64,000 bases of DNA from Marinisporobacter sp. (GTDB taxonomy: Bacteria; Bacillota; Clostridia; Peptostreptococcales; Thermotaleaceae): NCBI GenBank assembly GCA_025210525.1, contig JAOARP010000058.1:124001-188000 (forward strand), in the 5' to 3' direction. The position numbers and the translations under genes were made by a program. This document shows positions 38,757 to 47,935 of this stretch, in pieces. Position 1 is the first letter of the stretch; each line of letters begins with the position of its first letter. Under the pieces are notes generated by a model. The model saw only the letters and a list, made by a program, of their open reading frames with translations. It was not told the DNA's origin and did not search any database.

Positions 38757-40133
38757 TTACTGAAGTTCTTTTTGTTTTTCTTCATAGTCTTTTGTCATCT
38801 TAAAGATGATTGGACTAAGGGCAAGAAGGGCAACTAAGTTTGGAATAGCCATAAGCCCATTAAATGCATCGGATAAGTTCCATACAATATCTAAAGAAGT
38901 TGTAGCTCCGACAAAACAAAGGATTGGCCAAGCCCATTTATAAATTTCAACAGCTTTTACACCAGCAATAAATTCTAAACATTTTGAACCGTAATAATAC
39001 CATCCAAGGATTGTTGAGAATGCGAAGAAAACCAATCCGAAGGAGACAATAAATGCACCAAAGCTTGGAAGTGCTACACTAAATGCAGTAGTTGTTAAAG
39101 CTGCACCTGTAAGACCATCTTTAACAGACATAAGACCGTCATTACCGATCGTTATAAGACCAGATACTAAAATAACTAAAGCAGTCATTGTACACACAAC
39201 CAAAGTATCTAAGAAAGAACCAAGAGAACCGATAATACCTTGTTTAACAGGATCGTTATTCTTAGAAGCTGCATGGGCGATAGGAGCACTACCAAGACCA
39301 GCTTCGTTAGAGAATACTCCACGAGCAACTCCCATACGGATAACTGTTCCAATCAATCCTCCGCTAACAGCATTTGAATTAAATGCATTTGAGAAAATCA
39401 TGCCAAAAGCTTTAGGGATCATAGATGCATTGCTAAGTAGTACGAACATAGCACCAATTACATAAATAATAGCCATAGCAGGAACGATTTTATCTGTAAC
39501 ATTTGCGATGTTCTTAATTCCACCAACAACAACTAACCCTGTAGCAATTGCGATAATAATACCTGATATATAAGGAGAAAGACCTATGGAAGTTTTTAAT
39601 GATTCTGCAACGGAATTGGATTGAACTAAATTTCCAATACCAAAGGAAGCGATGAAACCAAATAATGCAAATGCAAATCCTAGCCATTTCCAGTTTCCAC
39701 CGTATTTATCCTCCATACCAAGGCTTGCATAGTACATAGGACCACCAGATTTTTCTCCTTTTTCATTTGTAATTCTATATTTAATAGCTAGTAGTGCTTC
39801 ACCAAATTTTGTTGCTCCACCAACAGCAGCTGTAACCCACATCCAAAAAACTGAACCAGGACCACCAACAGCGATTGCTGTAGCAACACCAGCGATATTA
39901 CCAGTCCCTATAGTTGCAGCAAGAGAAGTCATTAATGCCTGAAATGGAGTGATATCTCCATCAGCAGTTTCAGATTTTGAGAAAAGTAACTTAAAAGCAT
40001 AACCAAGCTTTCTAAATTGAACAACTCTTAAACCTAAAGTAAGAATGAGACCAGTACCTACTAAGAAAACAATCATAATAGGACCCCAAGCAAAACTACC
40101 TATTGCACCTATCAAATTAGTCAAACTATCCAT
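38757..40133 (-). CDS. Sodium:alanine (AGCS family) symporter
   Basis: A 458-residue transporter with about ten to eleven membrane helices and the AGCS signatures TLAATIGTGNIAGVATAIAVGG and GGPMYYASLG, plus RGVFSNEAGLGSAPIAHA. Imports alanine or glycine with sodium. It lies on the minus strand and splits selD from selA, with its own promoter. Strong AAAGGAGG ribosome site. Substrate (Ala, Gly or D-Ala) cannot be told from sequence. Confidence 0.94.
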   Translation of the reverse strand: MDSLTNLIGAIGSFAWGPIMIVFLVGTGLILTLGLRVVQFRKLGYAFKLLFSKSETADGDITPFQALMTSLAATIGTGNIAGVATAIAVGGPGSVFWMWVTAAVGGATKFGEALLAIKYRITNEKGEKSGGPMYYASLGMEDKYGGNWKWLGFAFALFGFIASFGIGNLVQSNSVAESLKTSIGLSPYISGIIIAIATGLVVVGGIKNIANVTDKIVPAMAIIYVIGAMFVLLSNASMIPKAFGMIFSNAFNSNAVSGGLIGTVIRMGVARGVFSNEAGLGSAPIAHAASKNNDPVKQGIIGSLGSFLDTLVVCTMTALVILVSGLITIGNDGLMSVKDGLTGAALTTTAFSVALPSFGAFIVSFGLVFFAFSTILGWYYYGSKCLEFIAGVKAVEIYKWAWPILCFVGATTSLDIVWNLSDAFNGLMAIPNLVALLALSPIIFKMTKDYEEKQKELQ

Positions 40134-40280
40134 AAAAAGCCTCCTTTTTTTATAAGTAATTAATAAATAGCTATAATTTAAATATTACCTATTGAGCACC
40201 TCCTTATTCAAAAAATTTATTGATCGAAAAAATCAATATTAAAAAACGGAATATAAAGAAAATAAATCCTTCTTACAATT

Positions 40281-40309
40281 ATTATAAAAGATTCTTATAG
40301 GTTAAGCAA
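40281..40309 (-). promoter_or_regulatory. Promoter of the alanine symporter gene
   Basis: On the minus strand: TTGCTT, a 17-bp spacer and TATAAT. It implies a leader of roughly 140 nt containing a small TTGAT/ATCAA hairpin. The rest of the 318-bp gap to selA holds a TATAAT at 40396-40401 that may belong to selA, without a clear -35. Confidence 0.65.
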
Positions 40310-40451
40310 TATATTTTCAGAAAAATTACAAAATTTAGAATTGAAAAATGGTTCGCATATTGAAATTTAAAGGGAAATCTCTTCGAATAATATGTTATAA
40401 TTTTAGGTAATAATGGTGATTGTGGAAATATTACAAATTGGAGTGATAATC

Positions 40452-41861
40452 ATGGCGAAAAAACAGAATATTTTTGCTTTAATACCTAAAGTAGATGAGT
40501 TATTAAAGGATGAAAAAATTGAGAAGCTATTAGAAAAGGTGCCTAGAATTACAGTTGTAGAGTCTATTAGAGAAAATATTGAGTATATACGAAAAAAAAT
40601 TATAAAATTAAATGAGGACGAGGTAGAAGATTTTAAAATTGATGAGGAAGAATTGATAGAAAATGTTATTCAAAAAGTTACGTTAAAAAATACAATGAAT
40701 TTAAGAAAAGTAATCAATGCTACAGGCGTGGTACTGCATACAAATTTGGGACGTGCACTTCTTAGTGATGCTATAAAGGAAGACCTTTGGAATGTGGCGA
40801 GTAGCTATTCTACATTAGAGTTTGATATAGATTCTGGTAAGAGAGGGTCAAGATATGCTCATGTGGAGGAAATCATAACAAAACTTACAGGAGCAGAAGC
40901 TGCTATGGTAGTAAATAATAATGCAGCAGCAGTCCTTTTAGTACTTGATACATTGGCCAAGAATAAGGAGGTAATCGTCTCAAGAGGACAGTTAGTAGAA
41001 ATTGGAGGAGCTTTTCGTGTTCCTGACGTTATGCAGCAAAGTGGTGCTAAGCTTGTTGAAGTAGGAACAACGAATAAGACCCATTTTTCTGACTATAAAA
41101 ATGCTATTAGCGAGGAGACGGCTGTTTTACTTAAGGTACATACAAGTAACTATAGAATATTAGGGTTTACTGAAGAAGTCTCGTTGAAAGATTTAGTAGA
41201 TTTAGGGAAAAAATCGAACATCCCAGTAATTGAGGATATTGGAAGTGGTACATTTATAGATTTTTCAAAATATGGTCTTTACAAAGAACCTACTGTTCAA
41301 GAAAGTGTTCTAGCAGGAGCTGATATTGTTACTTTCAGTGGAGATAAATTGCTAGGAGGACCTCAAGCAGGAATTATTGTAGGAAAAGAAAAGTATATTA
41401 AGGAGATGAAAAAGAATCCTTATACAAGAGCCTTTAGAGTAGATAAGTTAACGTTAGCAGCATTAGAAGCAACCCTAAGATTGTATTTAAATGAGAAGGA
41501 TGTAATCTATCAGATACCCACTCTTCGTATGTTAACCATAAGTTTTGATAAAATCAAAGAAAAGGCAGATGCTTTATATGAAATGTTGAAAAATAATGTA
41601 AAAAATTGTACAATTGAAAAAATGGAAGGTGTATCTCAAGTGGGGGGAGGATCTATGCCACTAGAAGAGATGCCAACAGTTTTGATTCGTATAAAACCAG
41701 AAAATATATCTGTAAACAAATTTGAAGAGCTATTAAGAAACTATAAAACACCTATTATTACGAGAATTAGTGAAGACCAGGTATTAATAGATGTGCGTAC
41801 TCTAAAATTGGATGAATTTTACATTATTGTAAATGGGTTGTGTCACATATTAATGGGATAG
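40452..41861 (+). CDS. selA: L-seryl-tRNA(Sec) selenium transferase
   Basis: A 469-residue PLP enzyme that converts seryl-tRNA-Sec to selenocysteyl-tRNA using selenophosphate. PLP lysine is K299 in SGDKLLGGPQAG, and VINATGVVLHTNLGRA and NNNAAAVLLVL are family signatures. The ATG follows GGAGTGA; an upstream in-frame start 13 codons earlier precedes that site. selB follows with a Shine-Dalgarno overlapping the selA stop codon. Confidence 0.97.
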   Translation: MAKKQNIFALIPKVDELLKDEKIEKLLEKVPRITVVESIRENIEYIRKKIIKLNEDEVEDFKIDEEELIENVIQKVTLKNTMNLRKVINATGVVLHTNLGRALLSDAIKEDLWNVASSYSTLEFDIDSGKRGSRYAHVEEIITKLTGAEAAMVVNNNAAAVLLVLDTLAKNKEVIVSRGQLVEIGGAFRVPDVMQQSGAKLVEVGTTNKTHFSDYKNAISEETAVLLKVHTSNYRILGFTEEVSLKDLVDLGKKSNIPVIEDIGSGTFIDFSKYGLYKEPTVQESVLAGADIVTFSGDKLLGGPQAGIIVGKEKYIKEMKKNPYTRAFRVDKLTLAALEATLRLYLNEKDVIYQIPTLRMLTISFDKIKEKADALYEMLKNNVKNCTIEKMEGVSQVGGGSMPLEEMPTVLIRIKPENISVNKFEELLRNYKTPIITRISEDQVLIDVRTLKLDEFYIIVNGLCHILMG

Positions 41862-41874
41862 AGGAGTGAATGAT

Positions 41875-43770
41875 TTGAAGCATATCATCATTGGAACTGC
41901 TGGACATATAGATCATGGGAAAACTACATTGATTAAAGCTTTAACAGGAGTAGATGCAGATCGATTAAAGGAAGAGAAAAAAAGAGGGATTACAATAGAA
42001 TTAGGATTTGCACATTTTGATCTTCCAAGTGGTAAGAGAGCGGGAATTATAGATGTGCCAGGACATGAAAAATTTATTAAAAATATGCTTGCGGGTATTG
42101 GGGGTATAGATATTGTTTTATTAGTAATTGCTGCCGATGAAGGTGTTATGCCTCAAACTCAAGAGCATTTAGATATTTTATCTATATTAGAAGTGAAAAA
42201 AGGAATTATTGTATTAACGAAAGCAGATTTAGTAGAAAAAGAGTGGTTAGATCTTGTTAAAGAAGAAATAAGAGAAAGTGTAAGGGAAACTTTTTTAGAA
42301 AAAGCGCCTATGGTATCTGTATCAGCTATAGAGGGCGAAGGACTAGATGAGTTAACTAGATTAATTGATCAATTGACAGAGGAAACGGAATCAAAGGATT
42401 TATCCCTTCCATTTAGAGTGCCTATTGATAGAGCATTTTCTGTAGCTGGATTTGGAACTGTGATTACAGGTACACAGATAGAAGGAACCATCAATGAAGG
42501 GGATTCTTTGATGATTTATCCTCAAGGAACTCAAACGAAGGTTAGAAATTTACAGGTACATGGGGAAAATGTAAAGACGTCTTATGCAGGGCAAAGAGTT
42601 GCAATTAATTTAGCCAATGTAAAAAAAGAAGAAATCATGAGAGGTAATGTATTGGCTAAAGTAGATTCAATGCAGCCGGGTATGATGTTAGATGTGAAAA
42701 TAAATTTACTTAAAAATACAAAGAGAATTATTGAAAATAGAAGTAGGGTAAGATTATATCATGGAACCAGTGAAATCCTTTGTAGGATTGTTTTATTAGA
42801 CAGAGAAGAATTAAAACCAGGAGAAAGCTGTTATGCCCAATTGAGATTGGAAGAGGAAATTGTTGCAAAAATAGGAGATCATATTGTTATAAGATTTTAT
42901 TCTCCTATGGAGACCATAGGTGGAGGAATTATACTAGATGCACATCCTCTAAAACATAGACGGTTTAAAGAAGACGTATTGAAGGAATTAAAAATTAAAG
43001 AAGAAGGAAATCCAGAGGAAATTGTAGAAGAAACTATTAAACGATTTAGTAGTCATTTTGAAAATATTCATTTTTATGTTATGAAAACAGGAATTGGCGA
43101 AGAAGCTATTGAGAAGATAATAAAAACTTTAATGCAAGAAAATATTATTAGAAAGTTTTCAGGAGACATTGTTATTCATCAGTTTTATTTAAATGAAATA
43201 GAAAAAACAATGAAAGAGGTCTTAGATAGATATCATAAAGAGAATCCACTAACTGTTGGTATGAGTAAAGAAGAACTTAGAAATAAAGTAGTTCCAAAGG
43301 TGAAAGGGAAAATTTATGATGAAATGATTAGTCATTTTGCTAAAAATAATACATTAAAGATCTTTAATAATTGTATTGCACTTTATGATTTTCATATTAT
43401 ATATACAAAAGAACAAGAAAAAATAAAAGATGCAATAGAAAAACTTTATTTAAATAGTGGTTTCAATCCTCCCTTTGTAAAAGAAGTGTTGGAAAACGAA
43501 AAAAATGAGAAAGAATCACGACAGGTTCTATATGCTCTTTTAGATATGAATACCCTTATAAAGATCAACGAGGATATGTTTATGCATATTAAGAATTATG
43601 AAAAAACTATAAATTTGATGAGGGATTATATAAAAGAGCATGAGGAAATGACTTTGTCTGAATTTAGAGATTTATTAGGAACTTCAAGAAAATATGCATT
43701 GCCATTATTAGAGCATTTTGATCAAAGTAAGATAACTAAGAGAATTGGAGAAAAAAGAGTTTTAATGTAG
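41875..43770 (+). CDS. selB: Selenocysteine-specific elongation factor SelB
   Basis: A 631-residue GTPase. The EF-Tu-like part begins [24 protein letters not shown], with DVPGHEKF and TKAD; the C-terminal third is predicted to be winged-helix repeats that bind the SECIS. The TTG start has GAGGAGTG six bases upstream; the GTG at 41866 is part of that site. Delivers Sec-tRNA to UGA codons such as the one in selD. Confidence 0.97.
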   Translation: MKHIIIGTAGHIDHGKTTLIKALTGVDADRLKEEKKRGITIELGFAHFDLPSGKRAGIIDVPGHEKFIKNMLAGIGGIDIVLLVIAADEGVMPQTQEHLDILSILEVKKGIIVLTKADLVEKEWLDLVKEEIRESVRETFLEKAPMVSVSAIEGEGLDELTRLIDQLTEETESKDLSLPFRVPIDRAFSVAGFGTVITGTQIEGTINEGDSLMIYPQGTQTKVRNLQVHGENVKTSYAGQRVAINLANVKKEEIMRGNVLAKVDSMQPGMMLDVKINLLKNTKRIIENRSRVRLYHGTSEILCRIVLLDREELKPGESCYAQLRLEEEIVAKIGDHIVIRFYSPMETIGGGIILDAHPLKHRRFKEDVLKELKIKEEGNPEEIVEETIKRFSSHFENIHFYVMKTGIGEEAIEKIIKTLMQENIIRKFSGDIVIHQFYLNEIEKTMKEVLDRYHKENPLTVGMSKEELRNKVVPKVKGKIYDEMISHFAKNNTLKIFNNCIALYDFHIIYTKEQEKIKDAIEKLYLNSGFNPPFVKEVLENEKNEKESRQVLYALLDMNTLIKINEDMFMHIKNYEKTINLMRDYIKEHEEMTLSEFRDLLGTSRKYALPLLEHFDQSKITKRIGEKRVLM

Positions 43771-43798
43771 CTACCACCTTTAAGGTAGCTTTTTTTCT
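43767..43798 (+). terminator. Terminator of selAB
   Basis: The stem TAGCTACC / GGTAGCT(T) with a loop of about 8 nt is followed by seven T; begins within the selB stop codon. Confidence 0.85.
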
Positions 43799-43868
43799 TG
43801 CAAGGTACATACTTTTTATAATAATGAGGAGATTATATAAATATAAGGAAATTAGATGGGGTGATTGT

Positions 43869-44570
43869 ATGGCTTACAGGGTATTAGTTGTAGATGATGA
43901 ACCGATTCTACTAAAGGGATTAAGATATAGCTTAGAACAAGAGTCATATATAGTAGATACGGCATTAGATGGGGAAGAAGCCTTAGATAAGGCACTTACA
44001 AATGAGTATGACTTAATTGTTTTAGATTTAATGTTACCCAAAATAGATGGGTTGGAGGTATGTAAAAAAATTAGAGAATCGTCTATGATCCCTATTATTA
44101 TGTTAACAGCAAGAGGAGAAGATACAAGTAAAATTTTGGGTTTAGAATATGGAGCAGATGATTACCTAACAAAGCCCTTTAATATTTTAGAGCTTAAGGC
44201 TAGAATGAAAGCTATTTTAAGAAGAGTGAAGGTAAAGGAACCTATTTCTTCTGGAAATATACTAGAAATTGATGACTTTTTGATTCATACATTAAGAAGA
44301 AAAGTAACCCTTAAGGGAGAAGATATTAATTTAACTGCAAAGGAATTTGATTTATTATTATTATTAGCATTAAATCCAAATAAAATATACACAAGAGAAG
44401 AATTATTAGAAACCATTTGGGGATATGAATATTTTGGTGATTTACGAACGGTTGATGTGCATATAAGAAGGTTAAGAGAAAAAATTGAAGAAAATTCTAG
44501 TCAACCAAAGTATATAAAGACCAAGTGGGGAGCTGGTTATTATTTTAGGTCGAAGACAGAAATTTGTTAG
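43869..44570 (+). CDS. OmpR/PhoB-family response regulator
   Basis: A 233-residue regulator. Receiver domain: acidic pair D9-D10, phosphorylated D53 (VLDLMLP), T80 and K102 (LTKPF). The winged-helix output domain covers about residues 130-230, ending IKTKWGAGYYF. ATG follows GGGGTGATT. Encoded with a histidine kinase and a GerMN protein; the kinase probably overlaps its 3' end. Signal and targets are unknown. Confidence 0.94.
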   Translation: MAYRVLVVDDEPILLKGLRYSLEQESYIVDTALDGEEALDKALTNEYDLIVLDLMLPKIDGLEVCKKIRESSMIPIIMLTARGEDTSKILGLEYGADDYLTKPFNILELKARMKAILRRVKVKEPISSGNILEIDDFLIHTLRRKVTLKGEDINLTAKEFDLLLLLALNPNKIYTREELLETIWGYEYFGDLRTVDVHIRRLREKIEENSSQPKYIKTKWGAGYYFRSKTEIC

Positions 44571-44601
44571 CATTAGATGGAAACTTGCATCTACCTATCT
44601 A

Positions 44602-45954
44602 TTGCTAATTATATTAACACTACTTCTGATCAATATATTTATCAGTGAATTTATTCGTATCAATTATATTGATGAGAAAAAAATATATCTTTTTTCTCAA
44701 GCAAATATAATTGTAGATAGAATTGTTGCTTATAACAATAGTGAAATTGATCAACTATTAAAATGGTATAGCAATGAAATAAATTCAAGAATTATGGTTG
44801 TCAATGAAGAAGGTCTTGTAATCAATGACGCCTATGATACATTGAAGAATACAAAGCTTGAAAATCGGGAAGTTTTAGAAGGATTAAAGGGAAAAATTAT
44901 TGCAAGAGAATATAGACTTAAGGAATATGGCAGAACCCTTTATGTAACAGTTCCAATTATTTTAAACAATGAAGTAAATGGAGTTGTTTTTATTTCTTCT
45001 TCCTTAGAGAAGGTTTATAGTAATGTGAATAAAATGACGAAAAACTATTTTATGTTAGCAGTACTATGCATTATTATCAGTGGATTAGTGAGTTTTGTAT
45101 TTGCCCATGTTATTGCAAATCCTATAGAAAAATTGACAGAGGGAATTAAAAAAATGTATCAGGGAGATCTTTCGCAGAAAGTAGAAGTTATAGGAAATGA
45201 TGAACTAACGAATCTAGCTCAGGCATTTAATATGATGAGTACAAAGTTGTTTCAAGTGGATCAACAAAGAAAGGAATTTGTTGGAAATGTTTCCCATGAG
45301 TTAAGAACCCCTTTGAGTTCTATGAAATTACTATCTCAATCTCTTCTCTATGAAGAAAATGCATCTATTGAAACACATAGAGAATTTTTAAGAGATATTG
45401 CTTCAGAAGTAGACCGATTAGATAAAATTATAGAGAGTTTATTGGCTTTAGTAGATATGGATCAGGAAAAATTAGAATTAAATTATGAAATAACCTATGT
45501 AAATTATTTGTTAGAAAAATTAATTCAATCTTTAAAACCTATAGCAGAACAAAAAAGAATTCATATAAAGTTTATTTGTACAGAAAAGATTCAAATAAAC
45601 TTAGATCGGATAAAAATACAGCAAGCATTGACGAATATTATACATAATGCTATAAAATATACTCCTGAAGGAGGAAATGTTGAAATTGTATTATATTTAG
45701 AAAATAATATGGTAATAGTTCAGATTAAGGATAATGGCATTGGTATACCAGAAGAAAGTTTGCCGTATATCTTTGAAAGATTTTATAGAGTGGATAAAGC
45801 ACGAGCTAGGAGTACAGGGGGAACTGGATTAGGATTAGCCATATCAAAACAGATTATCGAGTTGCATCAAGGTGAAATAGAAGTAATTAGTCAAGAACAT
45901 AAAGGAACTACATTTTATATAAGATTGCCTAAGGATATGAGTGCATATAGTTGA
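44602..45954 (+). CDS. HAMP-domain sensor histidine kinase (5' start uncertain)
   Basis: At least 450 residues: N-terminal membrane helix, an extracytoplasmic sensor segment of about 120 residues, second membrane helix (about residues 150-172), HAMP (about 173-225), HisKA with the phospho-acceptor H232 in SHELRTPLSSMK, and an HATPase domain (NIIHNAIKYTPEGG, DNGIGIPEE, GTGLGLAISK). The TTG used here has no Shine-Dalgarno and cuts into the first helix; the frame is open upstream through SIRWKLASTYLLLI, typical of the real N-terminus, but offers only ATT-type starts. Stops right where the GerMN gene begins. Confidence 0.9.
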   Translation: MLIILTLLLINIFISEFIRINYIDEKKIYLFSQANIIVDRIVAYNNSEIDQLLKWYSNEINSRIMVVNEEGLVINDAYDTLKNTKLENREVLEGLKGKIIAREYRLKEYGRTLYVTVPIILNNEVNGVVFISSSLEKVYSNVNKMTKNYFMLAVLCIIISGLVSFVFAHVIANPIEKLTEGIKKMYQGDLSQKVEVIGNDELTNLAQAFNMMSTKLFQVDQQRKEFVGNVSHELRTPLSSMKLLSQSLLYEENASIETHREFLRDIASEVDRLDKIIESLLALVDMDQEKLELNYEITYVNYLLEKLIQSLKPIAEQKRIHIKFICTEKIQINLDRIKIQQALTNIIHNAIKYTPEGGNVEIVLYLENNMVIVQIKDNGIGIPEESLPYIFERFYRVDKARARSTGGTGLGLAISKQIIELHQGEIEVISQEHKGTTFYIRLPKDMSAYS

Positions 45955-45971
45955 TTCAGGAGGGGGTTTTT

Positions 45972-46835
45972 TTGAAAGTATATGAAAGGGTTATGATGAG
46001 TTTACTCATTATTTTTACAATAGGATATGCTTTTTTTAATATATTTTATGAAAATCATTTAAATAACGATGAAATGCCTATTCCACCATTTCCTGATAAA
46101 AAAAAATATGCCCTAAAATTGTACTTTGGGAATGCTCAAAATGATGGTTTAGCATCAGAGAAGCGTATTATTATTTCTTCAGAGAAAAAAGAGGAAGAAT
46201 TAATTCTTGAGGAATTAATAAAAGGTCCTAGAAATAAAATGTTGAATATGCTTATTCCTAAGGATACTCAAATGATTTCAGTTAAAACTGTAGAAGGAAT
46301 ATGCTATGTAAATTTTTCAAAAGATGTTTTAAATGTAACTTGGGGAAAGATGGATCAAGAGATGATGGTTTGGTCTATTGTAAATTCTATTACAGAGGTT
46401 GATTATATTCATGGAGTACAAATACTTGTGGAAGGAAATAAAAAGGGGTTTAAACCTATTTATTCAATGAAAGACCCTCTTTTTAGAAATGAAAAGTTTA
46501 TAGAAAAAGAAATGGATATCCCTATAAATATCTTTCGTCAATTCTTAAGTTATTTAATCAATGAAGATTATAAAAAAAGTTATCAAATACTAGATGCATC
46601 TAGCAAAGAAAAATATGACTTTGTTAAATATAAACTCATGTTAGGAAGTTATGCACGAGAGATGAAGAACTATGAGATCAATATGTATCAAACACAAAAA
46701 TATGAAAAAGAGGTAGTTTTGATTATTAACTTTAGAAAAAAAAGAGGTAGTATATCAGATCTAGGTGAGGAAATGATTGAGAAATGGAAGCTTGTATATG
46801 AAGATGGCATGTGGAAGATAACATTACCTCATTAG
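45972..46835 (+). CDS. GerMN-domain membrane-anchored protein
   Basis: A 287-residue protein with an N-terminal membrane helix (about residues 8-25), a GerMN (germination/sporulation GerM-like) domain (about 45-150: KKYALKLYFGNA, EELIKGPRNKMLNMLIPKDTQ, CYVNFSKDV) and a C-terminal extension resembling a lipoprotein-like NTF2 fold. The TTG start has AGGAGGGGG 6-7 nt upstream, just after the kinase stop codon. Encoded as the third member of a regulator-kinase-GerMN set; it may be an extracellular partner of the kinase. Specific role unknown. Confidence 0.85.
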   Translation: MKVYERVMMSLLIIFTIGYAFFNIFYENHLNNDEMPIPPFPDKKKYALKLYFGNAQNDGLASEKRIIISSEKKEEELILEELIKGPRNKMLNMLIPKDTQMISVKTVEGICYVNFSKDVLNVTWGKMDQEMMVWSIVNSITEVDYIHGVQILVEGNKKGFKPIYSMKDPLFRNEKFIEKEMDIPINIFRQFLSYLINEDYKKSYQILDASSKEKYDFVKYKLMLGSYAREMKNYEINMYQTQKYEKEVVLIINFRKKRGSISDLGEEMIEKWKLVYEDGMWKITLPH

Positions 46836-46840
46836 ATCTG

Positions 46841-46885
46841 CTAAAAAACCTTGAGGATTAAGATAGAATTATCAAGGTTTTTTAG
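46841..46885 (+). terminator. Terminator of the two-component operon
   Basis: A perfect 14-bp inverted repeat (CTAAAAAACCTTGA / TCAAGGTTTTTTAG). The next 157 bp to the selC promoter hold nothing I can recognise. Confidence 0.8.
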
Positions 46886-47042
46886 AAAATATTAAGCTCT
46901 TGTAGTATAAATATAGATGATTAAGGCTATACTCTCTAAGAAGTTTATTCTATGAGAGTGAGACGATATATGGATGGCTTGGTTAGAAAAATCTTTATAT
47001 TCTGAAAAAATGACAAAAAACAAAATAAAACGACAGATATTA

Positions 47043-47071
47043 TTGCATAGAAATTAGAAATATGCTATACT
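47043..47071 (+). promoter_or_regulatory. Promoter of selC
   Basis: TTGCAT, a 17-bp spacer and TATACT, 26 bp before the tRNA-Sec gene. Confidence 0.75.
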
Positions 47072-47097
47072 TTAAAAGTGCTAAAAAATAAATATAT

Positions 47098-47194
47098 GGG
47101 AGTAGATGGGTGCTGGTGTGCCCTCTGGTCTTCAAAACCAGTTTGAGGGGTTAAGAGCTTCTCAGGTGGGTTCGATTCCCACATATTCCCGCCA
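47098..47194 (+). tRNA. selC: tRNA-Sec (anticodon UCA)
   Basis: A 97-nt tRNA with the long structure of selenocysteine tRNA. Acceptor GGGAGTA pairs with TATTCCC (seven pairs plus a G-A); a six-pair D stem GGGTGC / GTGCCC has a 4-nt loop; the anticodon stem CTGGT / ACCAG encloses CTTCAAA (anticodon TCA). A long variable arm GAGGGG / CTTCTC, the T stem GTGGG / CCCAC, a G discriminator and an encoded CCA complete it. selD, selA and selB are nearby. Its 3' 68 nt are duplicated at 52241-52308. Confidence 0.96.
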
Positions 47195-47196
47195 AT
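47127..47196 (+). repeat. Left attachment repeat (within selC)
   Basis: The 70-bp copy that forms the 3' part of functional tRNA-Sec plus AT. It pairs with the copy at 52241-52310 at a constant offset of 5114 bp; the three differences are at 47147, 47158 and 47179, all transitions. Confidence 0.9.
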
Positions 47197-47208
47197 TTAA
47201 GTAATATG

Positions 47209-47244
47209 AATGGTTTCAACAGATTATGTTGAAACCATTTTTTT
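47209..47244 (+). terminator. Terminator of selC, located inside the islet
   Basis: The 11-bp stem TGGTTTCAACA / TGTTGAAACCA with a 5-nt loop is followed by a T run of eight. It lies beyond the repeat, so the islet itself supplies the present terminator of selC. Confidence 0.85.
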
Positions 47245-47254
47245 ATAAACCAGT

Positions 47255-47443
47255 ATGAAAGTATATCAATTCTCAACTAAGGAAATTACTATCAAAGAAT
47301 TTATAGAATTATACAATGAATTTATCAGGGATAAGATGTTGGAAAATCTATCACAGAAGACAATTAAATACCATAAGTATTTATTCACATTTCTTACTCG
47401 ACGGATTGAACAATTCAACTGGTCTGATATAAAGCATTATTAA
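47255..47443 (+). pseudogene. Tyrosine recombinase (phage-type integrase), N-terminal fragment
   Basis: A 62-codon frame whose residues 10-60 (TIKEFIELYNEFIRDKMLEN, then LSQKTIKYHKYLFTFL) resemble the SAM-like core-binding domain of tyrosine recombinases. The catalytic domain with its Arg-His-Arg-Tyr set is missing; the frame ends at 47443 and IS3 sequence starts about 6 nt later. No Shine-Dalgarno sequence is visible. Its location 60 bp from the tRNA 3' end fits the integrase that made the islet. Assignment rests on a short, weakly conserved domain. Confidence 0.55.
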
Positions 47444-47448
47444 ACACT

Positions 47449-47691
47449 TTTGAAATTCAACGTTCATTAAGTAAAAAGGGATATCCTTTTGATAATGCTG
47501 TAGCAGAAGCTGCATTTAAAGTTATAAAAACAGAGTTCGTTTTTGATAGAATATTTGAAAGTTTTAAACAACTAGAATACCAATTGTTTGATTATGTAAA
47601 TTGGTATAATAACTACATTCTACATGGGTCGTTAGATTACCTAACCCCTGTAGAATGTAGATTAATGATGTTCGATAAAAAAATGTTCTAA
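47449..47691 (+). pseudogene. IS3-family transposase (OrfB), C-terminal remnant
   Basis: 80 codons with no start: the frame reads through SKKGYPFDNAVAEAAFKVIK, the conserved DDE-domain region around the last catalytic glutamate, then YVNWYNNYILHGSLDYLTPVE, the typical IS3 OrfB C-terminus. The first two acidic residues, OrfA and the left end are gone. It directly adjoins the integrase stub in another frame, suggesting that an insertion followed by deletion destroyed the recombinase. Confidence 0.88.
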
Positions 47692-47735
47692 AAAGTGTTG
47701 ACGATCCAAAATCAAAAAAATATAAAGCTGTACAT

Positions 47736-47781
47736 AAAAAGACTACTTCATCCTAATTATATCAGGCAGGAGTAGTTTTTA
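47736..47781. terminator. Possible terminator after the IS3 remnant
   Basis: Imperfect inverted repeat AAAAAGACTACTTC ... GAGTAGTTTTT around a loop of about 20 nt. It may insulate the cargo operon from upstream transcription. Confidence 0.4.
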
Positions 47782-47844
47782 TTATATGAATTGCATAATA
47801 TAAAAATTTTTTATGGCAATCAGGGAAATTATAAGAAATATCTA

Positions 47845-47873
47845 TTGTACGAGTAGAAGTAGATTTATATATA
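47845..47873 (+). promoter_or_regulatory. Putative promoter of the islet cargo operon
   Basis: TTGTAC, a 17-bp spacer and TATATA (or a 19-bp spacer to TATAAT at 47870-47875), about 60 bp before the lipoprotein start codon. Confidence 0.5.
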
Positions 47874-47935
47874 ATATCTTTGTAAATGAAACTAAATAAC
47901 ATAAAAATTAACAATTATAAAAAGGGGGGATTATT

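Noticed and set aside
40134-40240. Leader peptide or riboswitch ahead of the alanine symporter
   Set aside because: An AAGGAGGTG on the minus strand is followed only by a four-codon frame that overlaps it, and there is no glycine-riboswitch-like structure.
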